From: JAKAVN01 sp963734845
GTDB taxonomy: Bacteria; Desulfobacterota; Binatia; Binatales; Binataceae
Direction of reading: 5' to 3'
Length of the DNA: 64,000 nucleotides
NCBI GenBank assembly: GCA_963734845.1
Contig: CAVTIS010000006.1
Coordinates: forward strand, 248,001-312,000
A model generated the notes under the pieces. That model worked only from the letters and a program-made list of their open reading frames with translations, was not told the DNA's origin and searched no databases. Below are positions 18,447-27,396 of this stretch, piece by piece; the stretch's first letter is position 1; each line of letters starts with the position of its first letter. Made by a program: the position numbers and the translations under genes.

Positions 18447-18716
18447 ATGCCGACCGTGATAATCCCCGCGCTGCTGCGTGCGCTGACCAACGGACAGGAT
18501 CGTGTCGCCGTGCGCGGCGCCAACGTGCGCCAGGTGGTCGAGGATCTCGAGCGTCAGTTCCCCGGCATCAAAGCGCATCTGATCGAGGATGGCGACCTGA
18601 AATCGGGCATCAACGTTTCGATCGATGGCGAGATGGGAATTGGCGGTCTGACCGATCCGGTCAAGGAAACCAGCGAAGTTTACTTTCTGCCCGCTATCGG
18701 CGGCGGCCTCCAATAG
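18447..18716 (+). CDS. MoaD/ThiS-family ubiquitin-like protein with C-terminal extension
   Basis: An 89-residue beta-grasp sulfur-carrier protein. MPTVIIPALLRAL starts the fold, and the end is FLPAIGGGLQ. Working MoaD/ThiS carriers end in a bare Gly-Gly, which is adenylated; here Leu-Gln follows, so activation would need trimming, as for QbsE-type carriers processed by a JAMM protease. The frame is open 69 bases upstream, but ATG at 18447 begins the conserved fold. It follows the Mo-hydroxylase terminator, suggesting its own promoter. A role in cofactor sulfuration is plausible and unproven. Confidence 0.83.
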   Translation: MPTVIIPALLRALTNGQDRVAVRGANVRQVVEDLERQFPGIKAHLIEDGDLKSGINVSIDGEMGIGGLTDPVKETSEVYFLPAIGGGLQ

Positions 18717-18731
18717 CCGCGGTCCGCGAGC

Positions 18732-20045
18732 ATGGCCGAGACTCCTGCCTTTGGGGTGACGACGGCCGACACGCCACAATCGCAGCCGCGGATCCCGACC
18801 AGTGCCGTAGTCGCAACGGTGCTGGGCAACGCGCTCGAATTTTACGACTTCACCACCTACGCGTTCTTCGCGGTGATGATCGGGCGCGCGTTTTTTCCCT
18901 CGCACGATCCGTTCATCAGCCTGTTGCTCTCCGTCACCGCGTTCGGGGTCGGCTTCATCACCCGCCCGCTCGGAGGAATCGTGGTCGGCGCTTACGCGGA
19001 CCGCGCGGGGCGCAGGCCGGCGATGATGTTGAGTATCGGACTGATGGCGGTGGGGATGGTGCTGCTGGCGGCGACGCCATCGTACGCGACGATCGGGCTC
19101 GCGGCGCCATTCCTGGTGGTTTTCGCGCGCCTCGTTCAGGGCTTCGCGCTGGGCGGCGAGGTCGGACCGTCCACTTCCTATCTTCTGGAAGCGGCGCCCG
19201 CGGGAAAGCGTGGGCAGTACGGAGCCTGGCAGATTGCGAGCCAGGGAGCGGCCTCGGCGCTCGCGGGATCGCTTGGAGTGCTGTTGTCATGGATGCTCGA
19301 TGCCGACGCGATGCAGTCATGGGGCTGGCGCATCCCGTTCATCGTCGGGGTCGCGATCGTGCCGGTGGGACTGATCATGCGCGGCCACTTGCAGGAGACG
19401 GTAGAGCTTGGCGCGCACACCACCCATCGGAGCGCTGGACGCGTGCTCTCCGCCCTGCTCAAGCATCACACGCGGCCGCTGATTGTGGCCCTGATGCTGA
19501 TAACCAGCGGTACCATCGCGACCTATATCGGCGTGTACATGACAACTTACGCGCTCAGCACGCTGCACATGGCGACCGGCGCCTCGATGAGCGCTACGGT
19601 GGTGGTGGGTTTGTGCCTGCTGGTTTTCGGTTTGCTTGGCGGATGGCTCTCGGACCGCGTCGGCCGCAAGCCCGTCTACCTGGCCTCGAAGCTGGCGCTG
19701 ACCGTCGTGGCCTACCCGGCCTTCGTGGCGATTAACCGCTATCACACGCTTGGCGCGCTGTTGCTGATGGTGGGACTGATGTCGGCGCTGAACGCGCTGG
19801 GCGGCGTAGTGCTGGTGGTTATTCCGGAGTGCTTTCCGAAATCCGTGCGCAGCGCGGGCCTGTCGATTGTCTATGCGCTCGCGGTGACCGTGTTCGGCGG
19901 TACGACGCAAGTGGTGGTGGCCTGGCTGATCCATGCGACGGGCAATCCACTCTCGCCGGCGTGGTATCTGATCGGGACCAGCGCGATCGGGATCGCGGCG
20001 ATTTTAATGGTCGCGGAAACCAGGGATGTGGCACTGGCGGACTGA
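18732..20045 (+). CDS. MHS-family major facilitator transporter
   Basis: A 437-residue 12-helix transporter of the metabolite:H+ symporter family (relatives carry citrate, 2-oxoglutarate or aromatic acids). Typical MHS marks are NALEFYDFTTYAFFA in helix 1, GAYADRAGRRPAM in loop 2-3, QGFALGGEVGPSTSYLLE in helix 4 and GGWLSDRVGRKP in loop 8-9. It starts 15 bases after the MoaD-like gene and is probably co-transcribed. It may import the substrate of the neighbouring Mo hydroxylases; that link is inference. Confidence 0.9.
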   Translation: MAETPAFGVTTADTPQSQPRIPTSAVVATVLGNALEFYDFTTYAFFAVMIGRAFFPSHDPFISLLLSVTAFGVGFITRPLGGIVVGAYADRAGRRPAMMLSIGLMAVGMVLLAATPSYATIGLAAPFLVVFARLVQGFALGGEVGPSTSYLLEAAPAGKRGQYGAWQIASQGAASALAGSLGVLLSWMLDADAMQSWGWRIPFIVGVAIVPVGLIMRGHLQETVELGAHTTHRSAGRVLSALLKHHTRPLIVALMLITSGTIATYIGVYMTTYALSTLHMATGASMSATVVVGLCLLVFGLLGGWLSDRVGRKPVYLASKLALTVVAYPAFVAINRYHTLGALLLMVGLMSALNALGGVVLVVIPECFPKSVRSAGLSIVYALAVTVFGGTTQVVVAWLIHATGNPLSPAWYLIGTSAIGIAAILMVAETRDVALAD

Positions 20046-20134
20046 GCCCGTTCGGCCGCTCGCTCGATTGGCCGCGGCGTAGGCGCTCTGCTAGGCTCCG
20101 GCGAACCAATTTGCGCCAGGGAGGACCGGGTTTC

Positions 20135-20572
20135 ATGCCACACATGATGAATGACGCCGCCTTCAGGGCCTACGCGATCGCCTGCTCGATCCTGGTCTTG
20201 AAAATGTCCGCCGCCGCGCTCATGACCGCGGCCACGCGCAGCCGGGTCAAGCAGTTTCTCAATCCAGAGGACGCCCGAGTGTTGGGCGGCGCCGGCGTCA
20301 TGCAGGAGCACCCCGACGTGATGCGGATGCTCCGGATGCATCGCAACGACCTCGAGAACATCCTGCCGTTCTTCACCGTCGGGCTGATCTTCGTGTTGAT
20401 GGGAGCGTCGGCGTTCGGCGCCCAGGTTTATTTCTACACTTTCACCGCCGCGCGGATCGTTCACACCATAACTTACGTCGCGAAAATGCAGCCGTGGAGA
20501 ACGGTGGCGTTCGTGGTCGGTCTGCTGTGCACGGTCGGGATGGTGGTGCAGATTCTGATCGCCGCGCTCTGA
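20135..20572 (+). CDS. MAPEG-family membrane protein
   Basis: A 145-residue protein with four hydrophobic segments and the family motif RMHRNDLENILPFF (about residues 68-81). MAPEG proteins are membrane glutathione-dependent enzymes such as microsomal glutathione S-transferase and prostaglandin E synthase; bacterial members are mostly uncharacterised. The frame extends upstream, but ATG at 20135 has GGGAGGA about 10 bases before it and begins the first helix. It sits between the transporter and the second Mo subunit. Confidence 0.86.
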   Translation: MPHMMNDAAFRAYAIACSILVLKMSAAALMTAATRSRVKQFLNPEDARVLGGAGVMQEHPDVMRMLRMHRNDLENILPFFTVGLIFVLMGASAFGAQVYFYTFTAARIVHTITYVAKMQPWRTVAFVVGLLCTVGMVVQILIAAL

Positions 20573-20905
20573 CGACGATGAAGCGAAGAATCACCGTGGG
20601 TCATTCTGAATTCCAACCTCCTCTCCCAACTGTCTTGGGGAGGATGGAGGTGGGGGTCGAGCGAGGAAACGCCATAGGTCTTTCCTCTGCGGCGTTTGCT
20701 CGTCCCGATTTTTTTCGCGCGGCGCGAGTCGCTGCAAGATAGCGCGATTCTCACAGAGATTCAGAACCGCTTCTGGACCCCCACCCTAACCCTCCCCCAA
20801 AACAATTGGTGGAGGGAATTGAAGACAGGCCCGCCGCGGTGCCGCGCGGGTGCTCGTGACGGAGCGCCGCCGGTCGTGATAACCTTACCCAACACGAGGT
20901 TCATC
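20573..20905. other. Intergenic region with paired inverted C-rich repeats
   Basis: No gene is seen. TTGGGGAGGATGGAGGTGGG (from 20635) is inverted as CCCCCACCCTAACCCTCCCC (from 20778), about 120 bases apart. Between them GAGGAAACGCC and GGCGTTTGCTC form an inner stem. The layout resembles a short non-autonomous palindromic repeat element. The promoter of the downstream gene may also lie here. Confidence 0.6.
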
Positions 20906-23263
20906 ATGGCGGATTCGAGCAACGGCACTTCCAACGGCTCTGGGCAAAAGCAATTCCGGGTCATCGGCACCCGGCCCATCCGGCACGACGGGGTCGACAA
21001 GGTCACCGGGCGCGCCAAGTACGGCGCCGACTACTCATTTCCGGGGATGCTTTACGGCAAGGTGCTGCGGAGCCCGCACGCGCACGCCCGGCTGGTCGCG
21101 ATTCGCACCGAAAAAGCCGCGGCACTTCCCGGCGTTAAGGCCATAATCACCGGCGCCGACCTTCCCGACATCCCGGGCACCACCGCGATGATGGGCGAGC
21201 TGGTGGTCAACACGCATTACCTGTCGCTCAACGTGATGGCGCGCGGCAAGGTGCTGTACGACGGCCATGCAGTCGCCGCGGTCGCCGCGACCAGTCCGCA
21301 TATCGCCGAGGAGGCGCTGCGCCTTATCGAGGTCGACTATGAGCCGCTCCCGCCGGTGATGACCGCGGAGGCGGCGATGAAGCCGGACGCGCCAATCCTG
21401 CTGGACGAGATTCGGCAGAAATTTATCGCCGGGCGTACCGACCCAGGATCGCCTGAGGGCCCCGACCGGCCGACCAACGTCGCCGCGCATATCCAGTTCC
21501 AGCGCGGCGATCTCGAAGCCGGCTTCCGCGCGGCCGATTACGTCGTCGAGCGCGAGTTCAAAACCGCGACGGTCCATCAGGGCTATATCGAGCCGCACAA
21601 CGCCGTCGCGCTCTACAGTTCCGACGGTCACGCGACGATTTACTGCTCGACCCAGGGCACCTTCAACGTGCGCACGCTCACCGCCACCGTGCTCAAGATG
21701 AACGAGGGCGATATCAAGGTGGTGCCGGCGGAAATCGGCGGCGGCTTCGGCGGCAAGACCACGATCTATCTCGAGCCGCTGGCCGTGCTGCTCGCGCAAA
21801 AGAGCGGGCGGCCGGTCAAGATGACGATGAGCCGCGCCGAGGTGCTGCGTGCGAGCGGGCCGACGTCGGGCACCTGGATCAAGGGCAAGATGGGCGCGAC
21901 GCGCGACGGCAAAATCACCGCCGCGCAGTTCTGGATGGCGTACGAGGCGGGCGGCTTTCCCGGCTCGCCGTTCGCGCCGGGCGCGATGTGCTGCACGGCG
22001 CCCTACGACATCCCCAACCTGCTGCTGGATTCCTACGACGTGGTGGTCAACCGGCCCAAGGTAGCGGCGTATCGCGCGCCGGGATCGCCAAGCTCGGCCT
22101 TTGCCTGCGAATCGCTGGTCGACGAGCTGGCGCTGCGCTGCGGAATCGATCCGCTCGACCTGCGTATCATGAACGGCGCGCACGAGGGCACGCCGCAACC
22201 CGCCGGGCCGCCGTACAAGCGCATCGGTTTTATCGAGACCTGCGAGGCGCTGAAAAACAGCGAGTACTACCGCTCGCCCCTTACGGGTCCCAATCGCGGA
22301 CGCGGCGTCGCCGCCGGCTTCTGGTTCAACGGCGGCCTGCAATCAGCGGCGGCGGTCAACCTGCACAACGACGGCACGCTGAGCGTGGTCACCGGCTCGG
22401 TCGACATCGGCGGGTCACGCACCTCCATGGCGATGATCGCGGCCGAGGTGCTGGGCATGGCGGCCGAGGACGTGCGTTCGATCGTCGCCGACACCGACTC
22501 GATCGGCCATACCGACGTCACCGGCGGCAGCCGAATCACGCTCGCCACCGGGATGGCGGTCTACGAAGCGGCCGAGGACGTAGTGCGCCAGCTCAAGGAA
22601 CGCGCCGCAAAGTTGTGGGAGAAGAAGCCCGAAGAAATCGAGTTCAACCACGGACGCCTGAGCGCGATCGGCAACGGGGTCAAGCCGATGACGGTGAAGG
22701 AGATCGTTCCGAAGCTCGCCCGCACCGGCGGACCGATCACCGGGCGCGCCACGCTCAACGCCGGCGCGGTTGGCGCGGTCGGCAATGCCTTCGCGCTCAC
22801 CTGTGTCGACGTCGAAGTCGATCCCGAGACCGGCAAGGTGAAAATTCTGCGTTGCGCCGTCGCCCAGGACGTCGGCCGCGCGATCCATCCCGCCTACGTC
22901 GAAGGCCAACTGCAAGGAGCCACGGCACAGGGGATCGGATGGGCTCTAAACGAGGAATACGTCTACGACGAACGCGGTATCATGCGTAATACGGGGCTGC
23001 TGGACTACCGGATGCCGACTTGCCTCGATTTGCCGATGATCGAGACGATCATCGTCGAAGTGCCCAACCCCAGCCATCCGCTGGGTGTGCGCGGCGTTGG
23101 CGAAGTGTCGATCGTCTCGCCGATGGCGGCGGTTGCGAACGCTCTCTACCGCGCCGTCGGAGTGCGGATGACCGAGTTGCCGATGTCACCGCCGAAATTG
23201 CTCAAGGCCATGCTGCAGCATCAGGGGGTCAGCCAGGAAGTTCATACGGCGGCCGCCGACTGA
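20906..23263 (+). CDS. Second molybdenum hydroxylase large subunit (paralogue)
   Basis: A 785-residue Mo subunit clearly duplicated from the same ancestor as the one at 16031: long identical stretches include FRVIGTRPIRHDGV, GGGFGGKTTIYLEP and QGIGWALNEEY. It keeps AYRAPGSPSSAF and the catalytic-Glu motif GVRGVGEVSI. It has about 10 extra residues in a loop (KFIAGRTDPGSPEG). No FAD or 2Fe-2S partner is encoded beside it, so it may share those at 14551-15957. The ATG at 20906 is chosen by alignment with the paralogue; the frame is open upstream. Confidence 0.93.
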   Translation: MADSSNGTSNGSGQKQFRVIGTRPIRHDGVDKVTGRAKYGADYSFPGMLYGKVLRSPHAHARLVAIRTEKAAALPGVKAIITGADLPDIPGTTAMMGELVVNTHYLSLNVMARGKVLYDGHAVAAVAATSPHIAEEALRLIEVDYEPLPPVMTAEAAMKPDAPILLDEIRQKFIAGRTDPGSPEGPDRPTNVAAHIQFQRGDLEAGFRAADYVVEREFKTATVHQGYIEPHNAVALYSSDGHATIYCSTQGTFNVRTLTATVLKMNEGDIKVVPAEIGGGFGGKTTIYLEPLAVLLAQKSGRPVKMTMSRAEVLRASGPTSGTWIKGKMGATRDGKITAAQFWMAYEAGGFPGSPFAPGAMCCTAPYDIPNLLLDSYDVVVNRPKVAAYRAPGSPSSAFACESLVDELALRCGIDPLDLRIMNGAHEGTPQPAGPPYKRIGFIETCEALKNSEYYRSPLTGPNRGRGVAAGFWFNGGLQSAAAVNLHNDGTLSVVTGSVDIGGSRTSMAMIAAEVLGMAAEDVRSIVADTDSIGHTDVTGGSRITLATGMAVYEAAEDVVRQLKERAAKLWEKKPEEIEFNHGRLSAIGNGVKPMTVKEIVPKLARTGGPITGRATLNAGAVGAVGNAFALTCVDVEVDPETGKVKILRCAVAQDVGRAIHPAYVEGQLQGATAQGIGWALNEEYVYDERGIMRNTGLLDYRMPTCLDLPMIETIIVEVPNPSHPLGVRGVGEVSIVSPMAAVANALYRAVGVRMTELPMSPPKLLKAMLQHQGVSQEVHTAAAD

Positions 23264-23441
23264 TACGGATTGCAGCTTAATTTCTTTCTTTCCGGGGCGA
23301 GGTCGCGGGCTGCAGCGACGGGTCGCGCGGTCGAAGTCTCTCGCGCGGAGACGTTAAAGCAGCCGCCGGTAAGTTAAGGCCAAAATTGCGCCAATTGGGC
23401 CGGATTTGACGTTTTTGCGCTTTATTTCATCACAGAACCTA

Positions 23442-23469
23442 TTGCAACTGACTATAACTGGCGTACAAT
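23442..23469 (+). promoter_or_regulatory. Sigma-70-like promoter in the 23.4-kb gap
   Basis: TTGCAA (23442-23447), 16-base spacer, TACAAT (23464-23469), in an AT-rich patch within GC-rich surroundings. No coding gene begins for about 510 bases, so the transcript would have a long leader or include a small RNA. Confidence 0.5.
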
Positions 23470-23838
23470 GAGGTCGCTGGCCGGGGTTTGCCCCCCCTTT
23501 TCCCGGTTAGCAGGGGCCGGACGGCGCAAGCCGTTCGGCCTCGATCATCCGATTGCATACTTGCGGCCGCCCGCTGGAGTTGAGCGCGCGAGTGCGTGGC
23601 CGGCATTTGCATTTTCAGCGGCGGCGATTCGCAATTTCAAATTTGACGACAAATCCGACGCGATGGGATTCGCGCGGCGCGATCCGGCCGCGCAAGTACG
23701 ATACACGCGCAAGCCGCGCAAGTGCGAAACGCGCGCACGCCCCGCAAATGACTACCCGCGATGATAGACTACCGATTAAGTTTGTGAGTTTTTTGAGCGA
23801 GGAAAATCCGCCCGTTTTCGGTAAAGCTCTTTTCTTCT

Positions 23839-23882
23839 GTCATACCGAGCGAAGGCTGCCGAAGTCGAGGCACCCCGGATCC
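23839..23882. repeat. Dispersed repeat, copy 1 (TCATNCCGAGCGAAGGCT type)
   Basis: GTCATACCGAGCGAAGGCTG followed by GAAGTCGAGGCACCCCGGAT matches the left part of the element at 32928 (GTCATCCCGAGCGAAGGCTC, then GGAGTCGAGCGACCCCGGAT). Such intergenic repeats are common in many soil bacterial genomes. Only one arm is recognisable here. Confidence 0.65.
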
Positions 23883-23985
23883 TTTTTGTGCCGAAGCATC
23901 AGACGATCGCAATGCTCAGCCTCTCTCGAATCATCGGTCCTGAAGCTCAGGCGTAAGTCTCAGGCATGAATCTCACGCGAGCACG

Positions 23986-24858
23986 ATGAACGTCACCCCC
24001 GAATTCGTCAGCGAAGGCCTGCGGCGCGCACGCTACATCACCAACGAGCGCGTCGAGACCGCGGTTTTTCTCGCACTCGCGCTCGACAAGCCGTTGCTCA
24101 TTGAAGGGCCTGCGGGTTCGGGCAAGACCGAAGTGGCCAAGGTGCTGGCCGACATGCTCGGCGCGGAGCTTATCCGGCTGCAATGTTACGAGGGACTCGA
24201 CGAGGCGCGCGCGCTCTACGAATGGAACTACCAGAAGCAGCTTTTGCGTCTCCAGGCGGATGAGCATCAGGGACTGCGTTGGGAGGACGTCTCGGAGCAT
24301 CTGTTTTCGCGCGAGTACCTGCTCGAGCGCCCGCTGCTACGCGCAATTTCGTCGCCGCGCAAAGTCGTCCTGCTGATCGACGAGGTCGACAAGGCCGACG
24401 AGGAGTTCGAGGCCTTTCTGCTCGAGCTGCTCTCGGATTTCCAGGTCACGGTTCCCGAACTCGGCACGCTGCGCGCCCGCGAGCATCCGGTGGTCGTGCT
24501 GACCTCCAACCGCGCGCGCGAACTGTCGGAGGCGCTGCGCCGCCGCTGCCTCCATCTGTTCATCGACTTCCCCGGTCTCGAACAGGAACGGCGCATCATC
24601 GAGCTCAAGATTCCGGACCTCGACGCGCAGCTCGCCACCGATGCCGCGCGCTTCGTCAACGCCTTGCGCAAGCTCGGGCTCAAAAAACCGCCCTCGATCG
24701 CCGAGACGCTCGACTGGGCCCGCGCTCTCCAGCGCCTGGGCGTCGCGCAACTCGACGCGGCCGCGATTCGATCCGCGCTCGGCGTGCTGCTCAAACACGA
24801 GGACGACCGCGCGAAGGTCGAAGCCAAGGCGGGCGCGCTCGCCGCGCGCCCGCGATGA
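23986..24858 (+). CDS. coxD: MoxR-type AAA+ ATPase (CoxD-like)
   Basis: A 290-residue MoxR AAA+ ATPase with Walker A GPAGSGKT (41-48), Walker B VVLLIDEVDKAD (about 127-138), sensor-1 VVLTSNRARELSEALRRRC and a C-terminal helical lid. In cox clusters the AAA ATPase CoxD works with the VWA protein CoxE to mature the Mo (CuMo) active site. The Mo subunits upstream and the CoxE-like gene at 28305 support this role. Normally coxE follows at once; here a 3.4-kb insertion intervenes. Its stop overlaps an ATG (ATGA) that now opens only a 53-residue frame. Confidence 0.9.
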   Translation: MNVTPEFVSEGLRRARYITNERVETAVFLALALDKPLLIEGPAGSGKTEVAKVLADMLGAELIRLQCYEGLDEARALYEWNYQKQLLRLQADEHQGLRWEDVSEHLFSREYLLERPLLRAISSPRKVVLLIDEVDKADEEFEAFLLELLSDFQVTVPELGTLRAREHPVVVLTSNRARELSEALRRRCLHLFIDFPGLEQERRIIELKIPDLDAQLATDAARFVNALRKLGLKKPPSIAETLDWARALQRLGVAQLDAAAIRSALGVLLKHEDDRAKVEAKAGALAARPR

Positions 24859-25016
24859 GCACGGTGCTTCGCTTTGGCGCGAGTTGGCGCGCCGCCGAGA
24901 TGTCGGCGCCGATGGCCGCGCGAGGTCGTGCAGCGCCTATCGCCCTACCTGCGGCGACGCGGCCGACGCCGATCGAGCTAGGGACTAAAAATTCGCCGAA
25001 GCCTCATCCAAGGTGA
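24855..25016 (+). pseudogene. Possible decayed start of an original coxE
   Basis: An ATG overlapping the coxD stop opens a 53-codon frame beginning MSTVLRFGASWRAAEMS. This loosely resembles the CoxE start at 28305 (GGLLRFVGELRAAQVPVS), sharing LRF and RAA, after which similarity ends. It may be the stump of a coxE separated by insertion. The resemblance is short and could be chance. Confidence 0.3.
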
Positions 25017-25128
25017 CGAGGAGAGGCGCGGGCGATGCTCGCCGCGATTTACGGCTGGTTCACCGAGGGCTCCGACACCGCCGACCTGAAGGACGCTAAA
25101 AGCGTTGTTCGATGAGCTGAACGGCTGA
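25017..25128 (+). pseudogene. 3'-end remnant of a cyclase/ATPase-TPR gene, frameshifted
   Basis: The frame reads EARAMLAAIYGWFTEG then DTADLKDAK, the hallmark tail of large bacterial cyclase/ATPase-TPR proteins (usual form: YGWFTEGFDTADLKEAKALL). A one-base surplus in the A-run near 25097-25101 breaks the frame; in the next frame the ending ALFDELNG and a stop (25128) are recovered. Only the last about 35 codons remain. Confidence 0.72.
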
Positions 25129-25221
25129 AGGACACGCGCTGGCTGTCCGGTCGCCCCCGCCGGGCGGCCGTGGTAGTATCTGCGCCGTTCGGTCTTGGCT
25201 GATTAAGCAAACGGAAGCCCG

Positions 25222-27291
25222 TTGCCAACCTCGCCAGATACGTCTGCCAGTAATCCTACCCGCGAGCTTGCCGCGATCATGTTCAGCGACGTGGTGGGCT
25301 ACACCGCGATCATGGGGCGCGACGAGCAGCAAGCCCTTCGCGCATTGGAGGATCATCGCGAACTGTTGCGCCTGCTTCTGCAGAAATTCAATGGCCGGAT
25401 GGTGGGCGAGATCGGCGATGGTACTCTTACCAGCTTTCATAGCGCGATCGATGCGGTGAACTGCGGCCGTGAGGTGCAGGCGAGCCTGCAACAGGATCAG
25501 CCCGACCTGAAGGTGCGCATCGGTATTCATCTCGGCGACGTGATGTTCTCCAACAACACGGTGCTGGGCGACGGTGTCAACATAGCCTCGCGCATTCACG
25601 CGCTCGCCCCTCCCGGCGGGATCTGCGTCTCGGCCAGCATCTACGACGAGATCCGCAACAAGCCGGGCACGCGGTTCAAGGACCTCGGTGAGCAAAAACT
25701 CAAGAATGTGTCGCGCCCGATACGGGTGTATCAGGTCGTTGCGGCCGACCTCATCGAGCAGCTGGCGGAGCACCAGGACCACCGGCGCCGGAACGCGCTC
25801 ATCGCAGGCGCGGGTGCCGTGATATTGGCGGGACTCGCCCTGGTGTTCGCGCGCCTGAGATCGCCGGCGCCAGCCTCGCCTCAGACCCAGAGCGCTGCAA
25901 AGCGCCCGATCAGATCGATTGCGATCCTCCCGCTCGACAATTACTCCGGCGATCCAAATCAGGAATATTTCAGCGATGGCATGACCGATGAGCTGACGAC
26001 CGATCTCGCCACCATCAGCGCGCTGCGAGTGATCTCACGCGGCTCGGTGATGCGGTACAAGGGCGCGCACCGGCCGCCGACCCCCGAAATCGCCAAGGCG
26101 CTCAACGTCGATGCGGTAGTCGAGGGTTCGGTGGTGCGTGTCGGCGACAAGGTCCGCATCACCGCTCAGCTGATTGATGCGCGGGATGACAAGCATCTGT
26201 GGGCCAAGAGCTTCGAGCGCGACTCGCGCGACGTGCTCGCGCTGCAGGACGAACTGGCGTCGGCAATCGCGAAAGAGATCAACGTGCAACTGACACCCAA
26301 CGAGCAGACGCGCTTGACAAGCGCCCCGGTCGTGAATCCAGAAGCGCACGACGCCTACCTGAAAGGCCGATACTTCATCAGCCGGCCGAGTGACGAAAAT
26401 CTCAAGAAGGGGATCGCGGAATTCGAAGAGGCGGTCAAGTTGGATCCGACCTTTGCGCCTGCGTTCTCGGGACTGTCAGATGCTTACCTCTGGGCCGGTT
26501 TCAACGAAGGAGTCTTTACCGCCGCGGAAGCGCTGCCCGAGACAAAAGCGACCGCTGAGAAGGCTATCCAACTGGATGATGCTTCCGCCGAAGCTCATAC
26601 CTCGCTTGCCCTATTCCGAGCTTTCTACGAATTCGATTGGGCAGGCTCCGAGAGCGAGTTTCGTAGAGCAATCGAGCTCAATCCGAGCTATGCGTACGCT
26701 CACGATCAATTTGGTTTCGTGCTGGCCGCACAAGGACGACTCGACGAGGCGTTGGCCGAGGGCAAGCGCGCGACTGAACTAGATCCCCTGTCCCCCCAAG
26801 TCTTGCTTGATACGACCTGGGCACTTGCTTATCAAGATAAATACCAGGCAGCTATAGAGCAGGCCAATAGGGCGAGGAATATCGATCCGGCTTTCTTCGG
26901 GCCTCCATTTCAGATTGGGTGGATCGATATCCAGGCTGGGAAATTCAGCGACGCCATCCCGGAACTGCAGAAAGCCAACGCGATGGGTTCTCCCCCGTGG
27001 GTTGCTGCGTTCCTCGGGTACGCCTATGGAGCGTCAGGCGACCGCGTTAAGGCGAGCGCAATGATTGAGGAACTGAAACATAGATCTCTGCACGGATATG
27101 TTGCGCCGTTCAACCTGGCGATCGTCTATCTCGGCATGGGCGATCGCGAACGCGCTTTGGATGGGCTGGAAAAGGCTCACGCAGCCGACTCAGCATGGAT
27201 GACTGGGCTAAAGATGGATCGTGTCTTTGATCCACTCCGCTCACAGCCGCGCTTCATCGCGCTGATGAAGAAGGTGCATTTGGACAAGTGA
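25222..27291 (+). CDS. Class III adenylate/guanylate cyclase with TolB-like and TPR regions
   Basis: A 689-residue protein. The N-terminal cyclase domain (about 15-170) has metal-binding FSDVVGYT, the GEIGDG turn and GDGVNIASRIHALAP. One transmembrane segment follows (LIAGAGAVILAGLALVFARL, about 193-212). Next is a FlgO/TolB-like domain (SIAILPLDNYSGDPNQEYFS to LHLWAKSFERD region), and then TPR repeats to the end (for example AFSGLSDAYLWAGF and AHDQFGFVLAAQGRLDEALA). It makes a cyclic nucleotide at the membrane. The start is TTG with GGAAG upstream. The TPR half is less GC-rich than its surroundings. It sits inside the coxD-coxE interval. Confidence 0.88.
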   Translation: MPTSPDTSASNPTRELAAIMFSDVVGYTAIMGRDEQQALRALEDHRELLRLLLQKFNGRMVGEIGDGTLTSFHSAIDAVNCGREVQASLQQDQPDLKVRIGIHLGDVMFSNNTVLGDGVNIASRIHALAPPGGICVSASIYDEIRNKPGTRFKDLGEQKLKNVSRPIRVYQVVAADLIEQLAEHQDHRRRNALIAGAGAVILAGLALVFARLRSPAPASPQTQSAAKRPIRSIAILPLDNYSGDPNQEYFSDGMTDELTTDLATISALRVISRGSVMRYKGAHRPPTPEIAKALNVDAVVEGSVVRVGDKVRITAQLIDARDDKHLWAKSFERDSRDVLALQDELASAIAKEINVQLTPNEQTRLTSAPVVNPEAHDAYLKGRYFISRPSDENLKKGIAEFEEAVKLDPTFAPAFSGLSDAYLWAGFNEGVFTAAEALPETKATAEKAIQLDDASAEAHTSLALFRAFYEFDWAGSESEFRRAIELNPSYAYAHDQFGFVLAAQGRLDEALAEGKRATELDPLSPQVLLDTTWALAYQDKYQAAIEQANRARNIDPAFFGPPFQIGWIDIQAGKFSDAIPELQKANAMGSPPWVAAFLGYAYGASGDRVKASAMIEELKHRSLHGYVAPFNLAIVYLGMGDRERALDGLEKAHAADSAWMTGLKMDRVFDPLRSQPRFIALMKKVHLDK

Positions 27292-27319
27292 CCTTGGGAC
27301 CTCGCGGATTTCGCCGATA

Positions 27320-27396
27320 TGGGCTGCTGGTTCGCGCGCGATCACGCTAGCTTCTGAACAGGACGGAAGGCGTTGCTCGACGAACTGAGCGCGTAG
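27320..27396 (+). pseudogene. Second degenerate cyclase-type 3' tail
   Basis: After the cyclase stop the DNA again contains GGCGTTGCTCGACGAACTGA followed shortly by a stop, which reads ALLDELSA, the standard tail of cyclase-TPR genes. The preceding bases (GGGCTGCTGGTTCGCG) resemble the remnant at 25017. It is heavily decayed and assignment is tentative. Confidence 0.4.

Larger units (their letters stand above)
23264..23985. other. Intergenic region of about 720 bases, no confident gene
   Basis: A 98-residue open frame (23468-23764) has no recognisable family or good start. The region holds one promoter-like site near 23442 and one copy of a dispersed repeat near 23839. It may contain the promoter and leader of the MoxR gene. 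Confidence 0.5.

Noticed and set aside
21035..22342. 435-codon minus-strand frame over the second Mo subunit
   Set aside because: Same kind of shadow as above; resembles the shadow over the paralogue because the sense genes are homologous.
23468..23764. 98-codon frame after the promoter at 23442
   Set aside because: Residue make-up is low-complexity Arg/Ala/Pro with no recognisable domain and no Shine-Dalgarno sequence.
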